Part shown: positions 1-6,815 of the stretch, one piece after another
Layout of the letters: each line of letters opens with the position of its first letter
Numbering within the stretch: the stretch's first letter is position 1
From: Clostridiales bacterium
GTDB lineage: Bacteria > Bacillota > Clostridia > Oscillospirales > Oscillospiraceae
Direction of reading: 5' to 3'
NCBI GenBank assembly: GCA_019421975.1
Contig: JAHZEE010000026.1
Location: forward strand, 1-12,403
DNA length: 12,403 nucleotides
The notes under the pieces: model-generated
Seen by the model: the letters and a program-made list of their open reading frames with translations, nothing else
The model's database searches: none
Told to the model about the DNA's origin: nothing
Position numbers and translations under genes: made by a program

Positions 1-114
1 CGGCGCATCGGCGGAGCTACCATCCCCGCCATCCGGCACAGCGGCTGCGATGGTCGTCAGGGCGGCCGCCAGCATGAGCAGCAGTAAAAAGGAGAAAAAC
101 CGATGTTTCAACAA
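1..114 (-). CDS. Secreted protein, N-terminal fragment (continues past window start)
   Basis: Read on the minus strand, an open frame begins at two adjacent TTG codons (114-112 and 111-109) and stays open to the window edge, 38 codons. The first residues are Lys-His-Arg followed by a run of Phe/Leu/Met/Ala ending in an Ala-rich stretch, a textbook Sec signal peptide or membrane anchor. The mature part starts with a Gly/Asp/Ser/Pro-rich stretch that looks like a linker. An AAAGGAAGG ribosome binding site lies about 8-11 bases upstream of the TTGs, which is why a TTG start is preferred; there is no nearby in-frame ATG before the hydrophobic core. The gene is divergent from the XRE regulator at 284 and shares its control region. 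The fragment is too short to assign a function. Confidence 0.6.
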   Translation of the reverse strand, partial: MLKHRFFSFLLLLMLAAALTTIAAAVPDGGDGSSADAP

Positions 115-145
115 TGAAATCCTTCCTTTCCCAATCGGGTGAATT

Positions 146-218
146 CTATTAGTGAACTTAAGAAACACTGATAGTGGTATATATCATAACAGAAAGTGGA
201 ATGTATTTCCACTAATAG
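146..218. promoter_or_regulatory. Operator cluster between the divergent secreted-protein and XRE genes
   Basis: Three related sites are visible. CTATTAGTG (146-154) and its exact reverse complement CACTAATAG (210-218) form a widely spaced 9-bp inverted repeat. CACT-GAT-AGTG lies at 166-176. AGTGGAA (195-201) pairs with TTCCACT (207-213) around a 5-base centre. All share a CACT/AGTG core in an AT-rich stretch. The neighbouring XRE protein is the obvious candidate to bind here and control itself and the divergent gene; that is inference. Confidence 0.5.
183..211 (-). promoter_or_regulatory. Candidate sigma-A promoter for the leftward secreted-protein gene
   Basis: On the minus strand TGGAAA (211-206) is separated by 17 bases from TATGAT (188-183), and the -10 has an upstream TG (extended -10). 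The -35 matches consensus at only 4 of 6 positions but lies inside the AGTGGAA/TTCCACT palindrome, so a bound repressor would block it. Confidence 0.45.
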
Positions 219-283
219 AGATATAAAAGTACACCAAATAAATACATATTTTCTATAGACTGAGAGGAAAGAGGTGAGGCGGA

Positions 284-640
284 GTGAACAGCCTTGGTGA
301 GACGATTAAATCCTTGAGAACTTCCAAAAGAATGACGCAGATAGAATTCGCCGGGCGGATTGGCGTGACCAAATCCACTGTTTCGGCCTATGAGAATGGC
401 TTTCGGCTCCCCTCATATGATGTGCTGATTCGGATTGCCAGACTTTTTAAAGTCAGCACAGACAACCTGCTCGGATACAGTGAGAAGGCCGTGGTGGATG
501 TGACAGGACTGACCAGAAGTCAAATTGATACCGTGCAGGGGGTCGTTGACGCCTACAAGCACTACAATCAGATCTACGCATTGGCATCAGATGACCTGCG
601 CGAACAGATTGACAAGCTGATTCAGACAGAACAGTCGTGA
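284..640 (+). CDS. XRE-family (Cro/C1-type) transcriptional regulator
   Basis: A 118-residue cytoplasmic DNA-binding protein. Residues about 6-62 form a classic HTH_3 domain: a TQIEFAGRIGV first helix, a recognition helix around KSTVSAYENG, then the LPSYDVLIRIARLFKVSTDNLLG segment that closes the five-helix fold. Residues about 70-118 are a charged helical tail (TRSQIDTVQGVVDAYK onward), probably for dimerisation. The start is GTG, preceded by GAGGTG about 7 bases upstream; no better ATG lies inside the domain. It stands alone between an operator-rich divergent region and a strong terminator, so it is monocistronic. It probably represses itself and the leftward secreted-protein gene. A role in controlling the operon that starts at 767 is possible, but I see no matching operator there. 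The family is certain; targets are inference. Confidence 0.9.
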   Translation: MNSLGETIKSLRTSKRMTQIEFAGRIGVTKSTVSAYENGFRLPSYDVLIRIARLFKVSTDNLLGYSEKAVVDVTGLTRSQIDTVQGVVDAYKHYNQIYALASDDLREQIDKLIQTEQS

Positions 641-678
641 AAACCCGGCATTTCCGAGCTTGGAAATGCCGGGTTTTT
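641..678. terminator. Rho-independent terminator after the XRE gene
   Basis: AAACCCGGCATTTCC (641-655) and GGAAATGCCGGGTTT (662-676) form a perfect 15-bp stem with a six-base loop, followed by a T run ending at 678. It starts directly after the XRE stop codon and insulates it from the operon promoter at 703. Confidence 0.93.
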
Positions 679-702
679 CCGAGAAGGGGGCGGCCATGTC
701 GG

Positions 703-731
703 TTGACCGCGGAAAATGGGTATGTTATAAT
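703..731 (+). promoter_or_regulatory. Strong sigma-A promoter of the five-gene Dlt-like operon
   Basis: TTGACC (703-708), a 17-base spacer and TATAAT (726-731), with a TG one base upstream of the -10 (723-724), make a near-consensus promoter. The start of transcription would be near 738, leaving a short leader of about 28 bases before the ATG at 767. I see no palindromic operator or attenuator, so basal expression may be constitutive. Confidence 0.8.
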
Positions 732-766
732 AAACTTCAACTTTTGGCAGAAAGCGGGCAGAGCCA

Positions 767-2293
767 ATGGGATATGGCAAAAATGTTCTGGAATATTTGG
801 ACGATGCGGCGGCGCGTGTGCCGGACAAGACGGCGGTACAGGAGGAACAGCAGCAGCTGACCTTTTTGCAGCTGCAGCGGCTGAGCCGCCGGATCGGCAC
901 GGCGGTGGCCCGGCTGGTGCAGGCGGTCCGGCGGCCGGTGGCGGTGCTCTGCGACCGTCAGGCGCTGGCCTTCGCGGGGCTTCTGGGCGTTCTGCAGAGC
1001 GGCAACTGCTATGTGCCGCTGGAGGCGCGGATGCCGCAGCAGCGGCTGGAGGCCATCTTAAACCAGCTTCAGCCGGCGGCGCTGCTGTATCTCAAAAAGG
1101 ATGAGGCCGCGGCGCTGCCCTGCGCCGCAAGGTGCCCGCTTCTCTGTCTGGAGCAGGCGGCTGCGGAGACGGAGGATGCGGCGCTGTTGCACCGCTGCCG
1201 GGCGCAGGTGCTCGATGTGGATCCAGCCTATCTCATCTACACCTCCGGCTCCACCGGCATGCCCAAGGGAATCGTCATCTCCCACCGGGCGCTCATCGAC
1301 TTCACCGAGTGGATCGTGCAGAGCTGCGAAATCACCGGAGCGGACATTCTGGCCGACCAGGCGCCGCTCTACTTCGACACCTCGGTCAAGAACCTGTATC
1401 CGGCGCTGAAGTGCGGCGCCACGGTCCATCTGCTGCCGAAAAAATTCTTCTCCTTCCCGCTGCTGCTCATCCGGTATCTCAATGAGCACCGTGTGACGGC
1501 CATCATCTGGTCCACCTCGGCGTTCCATCTGGTGGCGAACTCCGGCGTGCTGGAAAAGGAGCAGCCGCAGTCTCTGCGTCTGGTGGCCGTGGGCGGCGAG
1601 GCATTGCAGGCAAGGCAGTTGAATCTCTGGCGCAGAGCGGCGCCTAAGGCGGTCTACTACAACCACTATGGTCCCACGGAGGTCACGGTGGACTGCGCCT
1701 GGTACCGAATCGACCGCGCCTTTGCAGACGGCGAGGCCATCCCCATCGGCCGGGCGTGTGAGAATATGGAGCTTCTGCTGCTGGCAGAGGACGGCCGGCC
1801 GGTCCCGGCCGGGACGCCGGGGGAGATCTGCGTGCGAGGCATCGGCTTGGCCTGCGGCTATTACGGCGACTGGGACAAGACAGATGGGGCCTTTGTCCAG
1901 AATCCTCTGAATCCCTGGTACCCCGACCGCATCTACCGCACCGGCGATCTGGGCATTCAGGACGCGGCGGGAAATATCACCTTCCTGGCCCGGCGGGACA
2001 ACCAGATCAAGCACATGGGCTACCGCATCGAGCTGGGCGAAATTGAGACAGCGCTCTATGGAATAGACGGCATCCGGGCGGCTGTCTGCTTCTTTGACGA
2101 GGCGGCGGACAAGATTGTGTGCGTCTATGAGGGCGAGCTCACGGACGCGGCGCTGGTGACGGCGCTGCGGACGAGGCTTCCCAAATATATGCTGCCCAAC
2201 CGGCTGCGCCAGGTGGCGCAGATGCCCTACAACGCCAACGGCAAGATCGACCGGGTGCGGCTCAAAGAGGAGTATGCCGATGCAGATCGTTGA
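767..2293 (+). CDS. Amino-acid adenylating enzyme (DltA-like / standalone NRPS A domain)
   Basis: A 508-residue ANL-superfamily ligase, the usual length of DltA (about 500). It would activate an amino acid with ATP and load it on the phosphopantetheine of the carrier protein encoded at 3046. Core motifs in order: A3 IYTSGSTGMPKG (157-168), A4 YFDTSVKNLYP with Asp204 (202-212), GGEAL (276-280), A5 NHYGPTEVTVD (299-309), A7 YRTGD (390-394), A8 GYRIELGEIE (418-427) and A10 NGKIDR with the catalytic Lys493. All catalytic residues are present. The A4 YFDxSVxNLYP context is DltA-like, but the GGE segment is NRPS-like: as I recall, DltA has CGE there, with the Cys favouring D-alanine. The substrate is therefore uncertain. 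The ATG at 767 fits the conserved beginning (NVLEYLDDAA), although its ribosome binding site is weak. First gene of the operon; it overlaps the GNAT gene. Confidence 0.9.
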   Translation: MGYGKNVLEYLDDAAARVPDKTAVQEEQQQLTFLQLQRLSRRIGTAVARLVQAVRRPVAVLCDRQALAFAGLLGVLQSGNCYVPLEARMPQQRLEAILNQLQPAALLYLKKDEAAALPCAARCPLLCLEQAAAETEDAALLHRCRAQVLDVDPAYLIYTSGSTGMPKGIVISHRALIDFTEWIVQSCEITGADILADQAPLYFDTSVKNLYPALKCGATVHLLPKKFFSFPLLLIRYLNEHRVTAIIWSTSAFHLVANSGVLEKEQPQSLRLVAVGGEALQARQLNLWRRAAPKAVYYNHYGPTEVTVDCAWYRIDRAFADGEAIPIGRACENMELLLLAEDGRPVPAGTPGEICVRGIGLACGYYGDWDKTDGAFVQNPLNPWYPDRIYRTGDLGIQDAAGNITFLARRDNQIKHMGYRIELGEIETALYGIDGIRAAVCFFDEAADKIVCVYEGELTDAALVTALRTRLPKYMLPNRLRQVAQMPYNANGKIDRVRLKEEYADADR

Positions 2294-3053
2294 AAGCTAT
2301 GAGGTGCTGGCCCCAATGCTCTCCCGGCAGCTCCGCAGGGGCGTGCGGACCAATGCGTTCACGAGTCCGGACGAGTACCGCCGGGAAATCGCGGCCGGAC
2401 GGCTTGCCGTGCTGGAGTGGGAGCAGGGCCGGCTGAATTTCTATCTGCACGAGCTGGCCCTGCCGGCTCTGGCGTTCACAGAGCCGGTCGTGCTGGAGAT
2501 CGCCCACCGGGCCCAGGACAGGCCCATGCAGGAGGCGGCAGAGTTCTGGCAGGAACAGGGATTCCGGCCCCTGTTTGAGCGCGTGCGGATGCAGCGGCCA
2601 GCCATGCCGGCCCCAGAGGCCATGGCGCCCGGTGTGCGTCCGGCCCGGCCGGACGACCAGGGGGCCGTGCAGGCGCTCCTGGACAGCTACTACGACAGGA
2701 CCCTGGGCTGCCTGCCCACGGCCGGGGAGCTGGCCCAGGATCTCAAAGCGGGGGCGGTCCTGTGCGCCGAGGACGCCGCAGGACAGCTTTCGGGGATGCT
2801 CCACCTGGCCCTGGGCCGGACGAGCACCGAGATGCGCCACTTTGTGGTGAGAGCTGAGTGTCGCCGCCAGGGCGTCGCCCAGCGGCTGTTTGACAGTTAC
2901 CAGCCCCACACGCAGGGAAAGCGCAGCTTGGTCTGGGTGCTTGCGGACAATCGTCCCGCAGTCACCATGTACGAGAAAAATGGATTTCACACAGACGGCT
3001 GGACCTCCACCGTACTGTATTATGATGCAAAAGGATGTGCTGAACATGGATGA
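2280..3053 (+). CDS. Tandem-domain GNAT family acyltransferase
   Basis: A 257-residue protein. The C-terminal half (about 118-250) is a recognisable GNAT fold: VRPARPDDQGAVQALLDSYY at its start, the acetyl-CoA binding motif VVRAECRRQGVAQRLFD (189-205), and the closing NRPAVTMYEKNGF (224-236). The N-terminal half ends in FWQEQGFRPLFERVRMQRP, which resembles the end of another GNAT domain, so it is probably a degenerate first copy. An in-frame ATG at 2274 lies only one base after AAAGAGGAG (2264-2272); the ATG at 2280 gives about 7 bases of spacing and is preferred. It overlaps the ligase gene by 14 bp and the carrier gene by 8 bp, so it is translationally coupled to both. It is not part of canonical dltABCD. 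It may acylate the loaded amino acid, the free amino acid, or a nucleotide sugar; the substrate is unknown. Confidence 0.82.
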   Translation: MQIVESYEVLAPMLSRQLRRGVRTNAFTSPDEYRREIAAGRLAVLEWEQGRLNFYLHELALPALAFTEPVVLEIAHRAQDRPMQEAAEFWQEQGFRPLFERVRMQRPAMPAPEAMAPGVRPARPDDQGAVQALLDSYYDRTLGCLPTAGELAQDLKAGAVLCAEDAAGQLSGMLHLALGRTSTEMRHFVVRAECRRQGVAQRLFDSYQPHTQGKRSLVWVLADNRPAVTMYEKNGFHTDGWTSTVLYYDAKGCAEHG

Positions 3054-3267
3054 ACTGATGAAAATTCTGACGGAGACCTGTCCGGGTATCGACTTTGAGC
3101 ATGAGACGGCGCTCATCGACGACGGGATTCTGGAGTCGCTGGACATCGTGACCATTGTCTCGGAGATCATGGATGTCTTTGGCGTGGAGCTCAATGTGGA
3201 CGACCTGCTGCCGGAGAACTTCAACTCGGTTCAGGCCATCTGGGAGCTGATCGACAGCCGCCGGTAA
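3046..3267 (+). CDS. Acyl/aminoacyl carrier protein (DltC-like)
   Basis: A 73-residue acidic helical protein, close to DltC length (about 78). The phosphopantetheine attachment site is in DDGILESLDIVTI, with Ser31 as the acceptor; ESL replaces the more usual DSL/DSF. Helix 3 (about 40-55) and the final amphipathic helix fit the PP-binding fold. The frame extends upstream, but that part lies inside the GNAT gene. The ATG at 3046 is preferred: it starts the domain and has AAGGA about 11 bases upstream. It overlaps the GNAT stop by 8 bp and is followed 3 bp later by the MBOAT gene. Holo-carrier would receive the amino acid from the adenylating enzyme and present it to the MBOAT protein on the cytoplasmic face. 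Sfp/AcpS would be encoded elsewhere. Confidence 0.9.
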   Translation: MDELMKILTETCPGIDFEHETALIDDGILESLDIVTIVSEIMDVFGVELNVDDLLPENFNSVQAIWELIDSRR

Positions 3268-3270
3268 GCC

Positions 3271-4818
3271 ATGGCGTTTACATCGGTCTGCTTCCTCGTC
3301 TTTTTGCTGGCCACGCTAGCGCTCTACTACCTGCTGCCCAAGAAGGCGCAGTGGGTCCTGCTTCTGGCTGCCAGCTATGCCTTCTACTGGATGGGCGGCG
3401 GTGCGACGGTGCTCTATCTGGTCTTTACGACCCTCACCGTCTATGTCGCCGGCCGCATTTTGGGCGCGCTCAACGCCCGGCCGAAGGCGGATGCCGCCGC
3501 GGCCGTCAGAACCCGCCGGCAGAAAAAGTGGGTGGTGCTGGCCACGGTCCTGGTGGACTTCGGCCTGCTCTTTGTGGTCAAATATGGGAGCTTCACCGTG
3601 GAGCTGCTGCAGCCGCTGGCAGGCGGGAAATTGCCAGCGGTGGATTTTGTGCTGCCGCTCGGTATCTCCTTTTACATGTTCCAGTCGGTGGGCTATGTGA
3701 TCGACTGCTACCGCGGCAAGTATCCCGTGGAGCGCAACCCTTTCAAGCTGGCGCTCTTCACCTCGTTCTTTCCGCAGATCGTGCAGGGCCCCATCAGCCG
3801 GTTTCGCGACCTGGGGCCGCAGCTCACCGCGCCCCACCGGCTCGACTGGGACAAGATAAAATATGGAATCCAGCTGGCCATGTGGGGCTATTTTAAAAAG
3901 CTGGTCATCGCCGAGCGGGCGGCCGTCCTGGTGGACACGGTGCTGGCCCACTACTACAACTACTCCGGCTCCGTCATCATGGCGGCCATCTTCTTCTACT
4001 GCATCCAGCTCTACTGCGACTTCTCCGGCGGCATCGACATCACCCGCGGCGTGGCCGGGATGTTCGGCATCGAGCTGGCGGAGAACTTCCGCCGGCCGCT
4101 CTACGCCACCTCTCTGGCCGACTACTGGCGGCGGTGGCACATGACGCTGGGGCAGTGGATGCGCGACTACCTGTTTTACCCCCTGACCCTGTCCAAACCG
4201 CTGGGACGGCTCGGCAAGTGGACCCGGCGACACATTCCGGGCAAGCTGGGCAAGCTCATCCCGGCGGCCCTCGCCACCTTTGTGGTGTACTTTGTCATCG
4301 GCATCTGGCACGGCGCCAACTTCCGCTACATCGTCTTTGGCCTCTGGAACGGCACGCTCATCACGGCCTCCTTTTTGCTGGAGGGATGGTTTGCCGGCGT
4401 GCTCGCGCGGCTGCACATCCGGGACGAGAGCCGGCTGTGGCATCTGTTTCAGATCGCGCGCACCTGCGTGCTGGTGTTTTGGGGCCGGTACCTCACCCGC
4501 GCGCCGCGGCTTCTGGCGGCGGGCTGGATGATGTGGCAGAGTGTGGCCAACCCCTGCTTTTCCAACCTCTGGGACGGCACGCTGCTCACCCTGGGCCTCA
4601 CCATGACGGACATCGTCATCACCCTCTGCGGCATGGCGGCGGTGCTGGGATTGGAGTACTATCAGGAGCGCGGCGGCCATGTCCGCGCGGCGCTGGAGCA
4701 AAGGCACTGGCTGGTCCAGTGGCTGGGCATTTTGCTGCCGCTTATCGCCATCTTGCTCTTTGGCATCCTGCTGCGCGGCGATTACACCCCGTCGGCTTTC
4801 ATTTACCAGCAGTTCTGA
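3271..4818 (+). CDS. MBOAT family membrane O-acyltransferase (DltB/AlgI-like)
   Basis: A 515-residue polytopic membrane protein. Hydrophobic segments start at residue 5 and continue to about 500. Family signatures: LPLGISFYMFQSVGYVIDCYRGK (128-150), FFPQIVQGPISRF (166-178), DFSGGIDITRGVAGMFGI (250-267), ENFRRPLY with DYWRRWH (271-290, His290), and the invariant catalytic motif WHGANF (346-351, His347). Length and motif order match DltB and AlgI/PatA proteins. In that family the protein takes an acyl or aminoacyl group from a cytosolic carrier and passes it across the membrane to an SGNH partner, here plausibly the downstream product. The ribosome binding site is weak; the ATG three bases after the carrier stop suggests translational coupling. 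A DltX-like short ORF is not seen. Confidence 0.93.
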   Translation: MAFTSVCFLVFLLATLALYYLLPKKAQWVLLLAASYAFYWMGGGATVLYLVFTTLTVYVAGRILGALNARPKADAAAAVRTRRQKKWVVLATVLVDFGLLFVVKYGSFTVELLQPLAGGKLPAVDFVLPLGISFYMFQSVGYVIDCYRGKYPVERNPFKLALFTSFFPQIVQGPISRFRDLGPQLTAPHRLDWDKIKYGIQLAMWGYFKKLVIAERAAVLVDTVLAHYYNYSGSVIMAAIFFYCIQLYCDFSGGIDITRGVAGMFGIELAENFRRPLYATSLADYWRRWHMTLGQWMRDYLFYPLTLSKPLGRLGKWTRRHIPGKLGKLIPAALATFVVYFVIGIWHGANFRYIVFGLWNGTLITASFLLEGWFAGVLARLHIRDESRLWHLFQIARTCVLVFWGRYLTRAPRLLAAGWMMWQSVANPCFSNLWDGTLLTLGLTMTDIVITLCGMAAVLGLEYYQERGGHVRAALEQRHWLVQWLGILLPLIAILLFGILLRGDYTPSAFIYQQF

Positions 4819-4831
4819 GGAGGGAAACGCT

Positions 4832-6685
4832 ATGAAATCCAAACACGCCATCTCCTCCAGGGGCTGGATCGCCCTGTTTGTACTGACCCTGCTGCTGCTG
4901 GCCGGCCTGCTGGCGGGCTTCAATGTGGTGACGGACCCCTTCGGCGCCTTCGGAGACCGCTTTTTTCACTGGTGGTCCTACGACGAGACCAACAATCCCC
5001 GCGTGGCGAAGCTGCAGTACCTGGAGCAGCACCACGACGAGTACGACTCCTATATCGTCGGCTGCTCCGGCACCAGCTCCTATCCCACCGAGCAGCTCAA
5101 CGAGTACTTTGACGCGAATTTCTATAACCTGATCGTCTACGGCGCGGACATGCTGGACACCGAGCAGTTCTGCCGCTATCTGATTGAAAATTACACGGTG
5201 GAGAATCTGGTGCTCAATGTGTATCTGGGCAACGGCTTCACCTATGACACGGAGTCGGATCCCCTGACCTACTCCATGCCGTACCAGGCCGACGGCAGTT
5301 CTGCGCTGGACTACTACCGCAAGTACCTGTTCGCCAACCCCAAGTACGGCTGGGCCAAGCTGGAGTGTCTGCGGCAGGACACTTATCTGCAGCAGAGCTT
5401 CGATGTGTTCGACGAGCAGACCGGCGCCTACGATAAGACCCGGCGGGATATTGAGCCCATCGGCGATCTGCAGGACTATCTGCAGGCCTATCCCGTCTTT
5501 GCCGACTACCCGCAGGCCAGCTACAATCTGAGCCAGACGGAAAACTGCATGAAGAGCGTGCAGGCCATCTGCCAGATGTGTGAAGATGCGGGCGTCAACC
5601 TGGTGGTGGTGGCCTCGCCGCTCTACCAGGACTATGCCGACTACTTCCCGCAGGACCAGGTGGAGCACTTTTATACGGAGCTGGCCGAGATCACGCCCTA
5701 CTGGGACTTCTCCCTCAGCTCTGTGAGCCGCGACCCGCGCTACTTCTATGACAGCACCCATTTCCGCAACGCCGTGGGCAAGATGGCCCTGGCGCGGATG
5801 GCCGGCGACGAGACGGTCTACATCCCCGACGACTTCGGCGTCTATGTCACGAAGGACAATGTGGCAGAGCACCTGCAGAGCTATTGGAGCTGGACCGAGC
5901 CGGACCCGGCCGCCTACACCGACCAGGTGCCCATCCTCATGTACCACCATCTGGCCGAGGAGGGCGACGGCGCCGACACCATCAGCGTAGAGCTGTTCCG
6001 CGCGCACATGCAGGCGCTGCACGAGGCGGGCTACACCACGGTCTCCTTCCAGGACCTGTATGATTATGTCAACCACGGTGAGGACCTGCCGGAAAAGCCG
6101 GTGGTCATCACCTTTGACGACGGCTACACCAGCAACTACACGCTGGCCTATCCCATCTTGCAGGAGTATGGGATGCAGGCGACCATTTTCGTCATCGGCG
6201 TCTCCGTGGGCAAGGATACCTACAAGGACACCGGCGAGGCCATGACGCCCCACTTCTCCCTGGCCCAGGCGGCGGAGATGCAGCAGTCGGGGCTCATCTC
6301 CATCCAGAGCCACGGCTATAACTTCCACGAGGTGGCGGGCCGCGACCCGGAACCGATCCGGCAGGGCGTGCTGCAAAAGGCGGACGAGACGGAGGCGGAA
6401 TACATCGCCTTTCTCCGCGAGGACTATGAGACCAGCAACGCCATGCTGATGGAGGGCATCGGCGCCCCGGTGGAGGTGATCGCCTACCCCTACGGCTACA
6501 GCTCAGAGCTGAGCGAGGCGATCTTCGCCGAGATGGGCGTCTATGCCACCGTCACCACCCAGCCCGGCACCAATACCATCATCAAGGGCCTGCCCCAGTG
6601 CCTGCGGCAGATGGACCGCTACGGCATCACGGAGAATGTGACAGTGGAGCAGCTGCTGGAGCTGGTGCAGACGGAAGCCGAATAA
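4832..6685 (+). CDS. Membrane-anchored SGNH (DltD/AlgX-like) – NodB polysaccharide deacetylase fusion
   Basis: A 617-residue protein with an N-terminal anchor (about 11-34) after a short Lys/Arg/His-containing head, so both domains should face outward. Domain 1 (about 70-325) is SGNH-like: DSYIVGCSGTSSYPTEQL with nucleophile candidate Ser79, NLIVYGAD (block II, 99-106), and DSTHF with Asp307/His310 as the end of the triad. Domain 2 (about 365-610) is a NodB-homology deacetylase: VPILMYHHL (366-374), metal-binding TFDDGY (427-432), SHGYNFH (493-499, His494 and His499) and AYPYGYSSE (551-559). The C-terminal layout resembles PgaB/IcaB. The frame is open further upstream, but GAGGAGG at 4817-4823 places the start at 4832. 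It is the last gene of the operon and occupies the DltD position. It probably transfers the aminoacyl group to a wall or surface polymer and deacetylates the polymer or the added group; which is inference. Confidence 0.88.
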   Translation: MKSKHAISSRGWIALFVLTLLLLAGLLAGFNVVTDPFGAFGDRFFHWWSYDETNNPRVAKLQYLEQHHDEYDSYIVGCSGTSSYPTEQLNEYFDANFYNLIVYGADMLDTEQFCRYLIENYTVENLVLNVYLGNGFTYDTESDPLTYSMPYQADGSSALDYYRKYLFANPKYGWAKLECLRQDTYLQQSFDVFDEQTGAYDKTRRDIEPIGDLQDYLQAYPVFADYPQASYNLSQTENCMKSVQAICQMCEDAGVNLVVVASPLYQDYADYFPQDQVEHFYTELAEITPYWDFSLSSVSRDPRYFYDSTHFRNAVGKMALARMAGDETVYIPDDFGVYVTKDNVAEHLQSYWSWTEPDPAAYTDQVPILMYHHLAEEGDGADTISVELFRAHMQALHEAGYTTVSFQDLYDYVNHGEDLPEKPVVITFDDGYTSNYTLAYPILQEYGMQATIFVIGVSVGKDTYKDTGEAMTPHFSLAQAAEMQQSGLISIQSHGYNFHEVAGRDPEPIRQGVLQKADETEAEYIAFLREDYETSNAMLMEGIGAPVEVIAYPYGYSSELSEAIFAEMGVYATVTTQPGTNTIIKGLPQCLRQMDRYGITENVTVEQLLELVQTEAE

Positions 6686-6687
6686 GT

Positions 6688-6722
6688 AAAACAGTATGGC
6701 AGATGCGCCATACTGTTTTTTT
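6688..6722. terminator. Rho-independent terminator of the Dlt-like operon
   Basis: AAAACAGTATGGC (6688-6700) and GCCATACTGTTTT (6707-6719) form a 13-bp stem with a six-base loop and a T tract to 6722, two bases after the stop codon of the fusion gene. Confidence 0.93.
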
Positions 6723-6730
6723 AAAAACAC

Positions 6731-6780
6731 TTGACAAGTATCCTTGTCATATGCTATAAATATGACAAGGATACTTGTCA
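6731..6780 (+). promoter_or_regulatory. Promoter bracketed by two mirror-image 18-bp operators
   Basis: TTGACA (6731-6736), an 18-base spacer and TATAAA (6755-6760) with TG at 6752-6753 form a strong promoter. TGACAAGTATCCTTGTCA (6732-6749) overlaps the -35, and its exact reverse complement TGACAAGGATACTTGTCA (6763-6780) follows the -10. Each is itself a 7+4+7 palindrome, so the whole 49-bp block is symmetric. A half-site TTTGTCAT recurs at 6794-6801 next to the ribosome binding site. The small XRE protein encoded directly downstream is the likely ligand, giving tight autorepression. Confidence 0.85.
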
Positions 6781-6815
6781 GAATAGAAAGAATGTTTGTC
6801 ATAGGAGGTGTGCCC

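Noticed and set aside
2274..2279. ATG at 2274 as the start of the GNAT gene
   Set aside because: It lies one base after the AAAGAGGAG site, too close for initiation; the in-frame ATG at 2280 has normal spacing.
3316..4923. Long minus-strand open frame (535 codons) opposite the MBOAT gene
   Set aside because: It is the GC-rich antisense shadow of a gene with unmistakable MBOAT motifs; its protein is Gln/His/Arg-rich with no recognisable domain.
4799..6376. Minus-strand open frame (525 codons) opposite the SGNH–deacetylase gene
   Set aside because: The plus strand carries complete SGNH and NodB motifs and a good ribosome binding site; the antisense frame has none.
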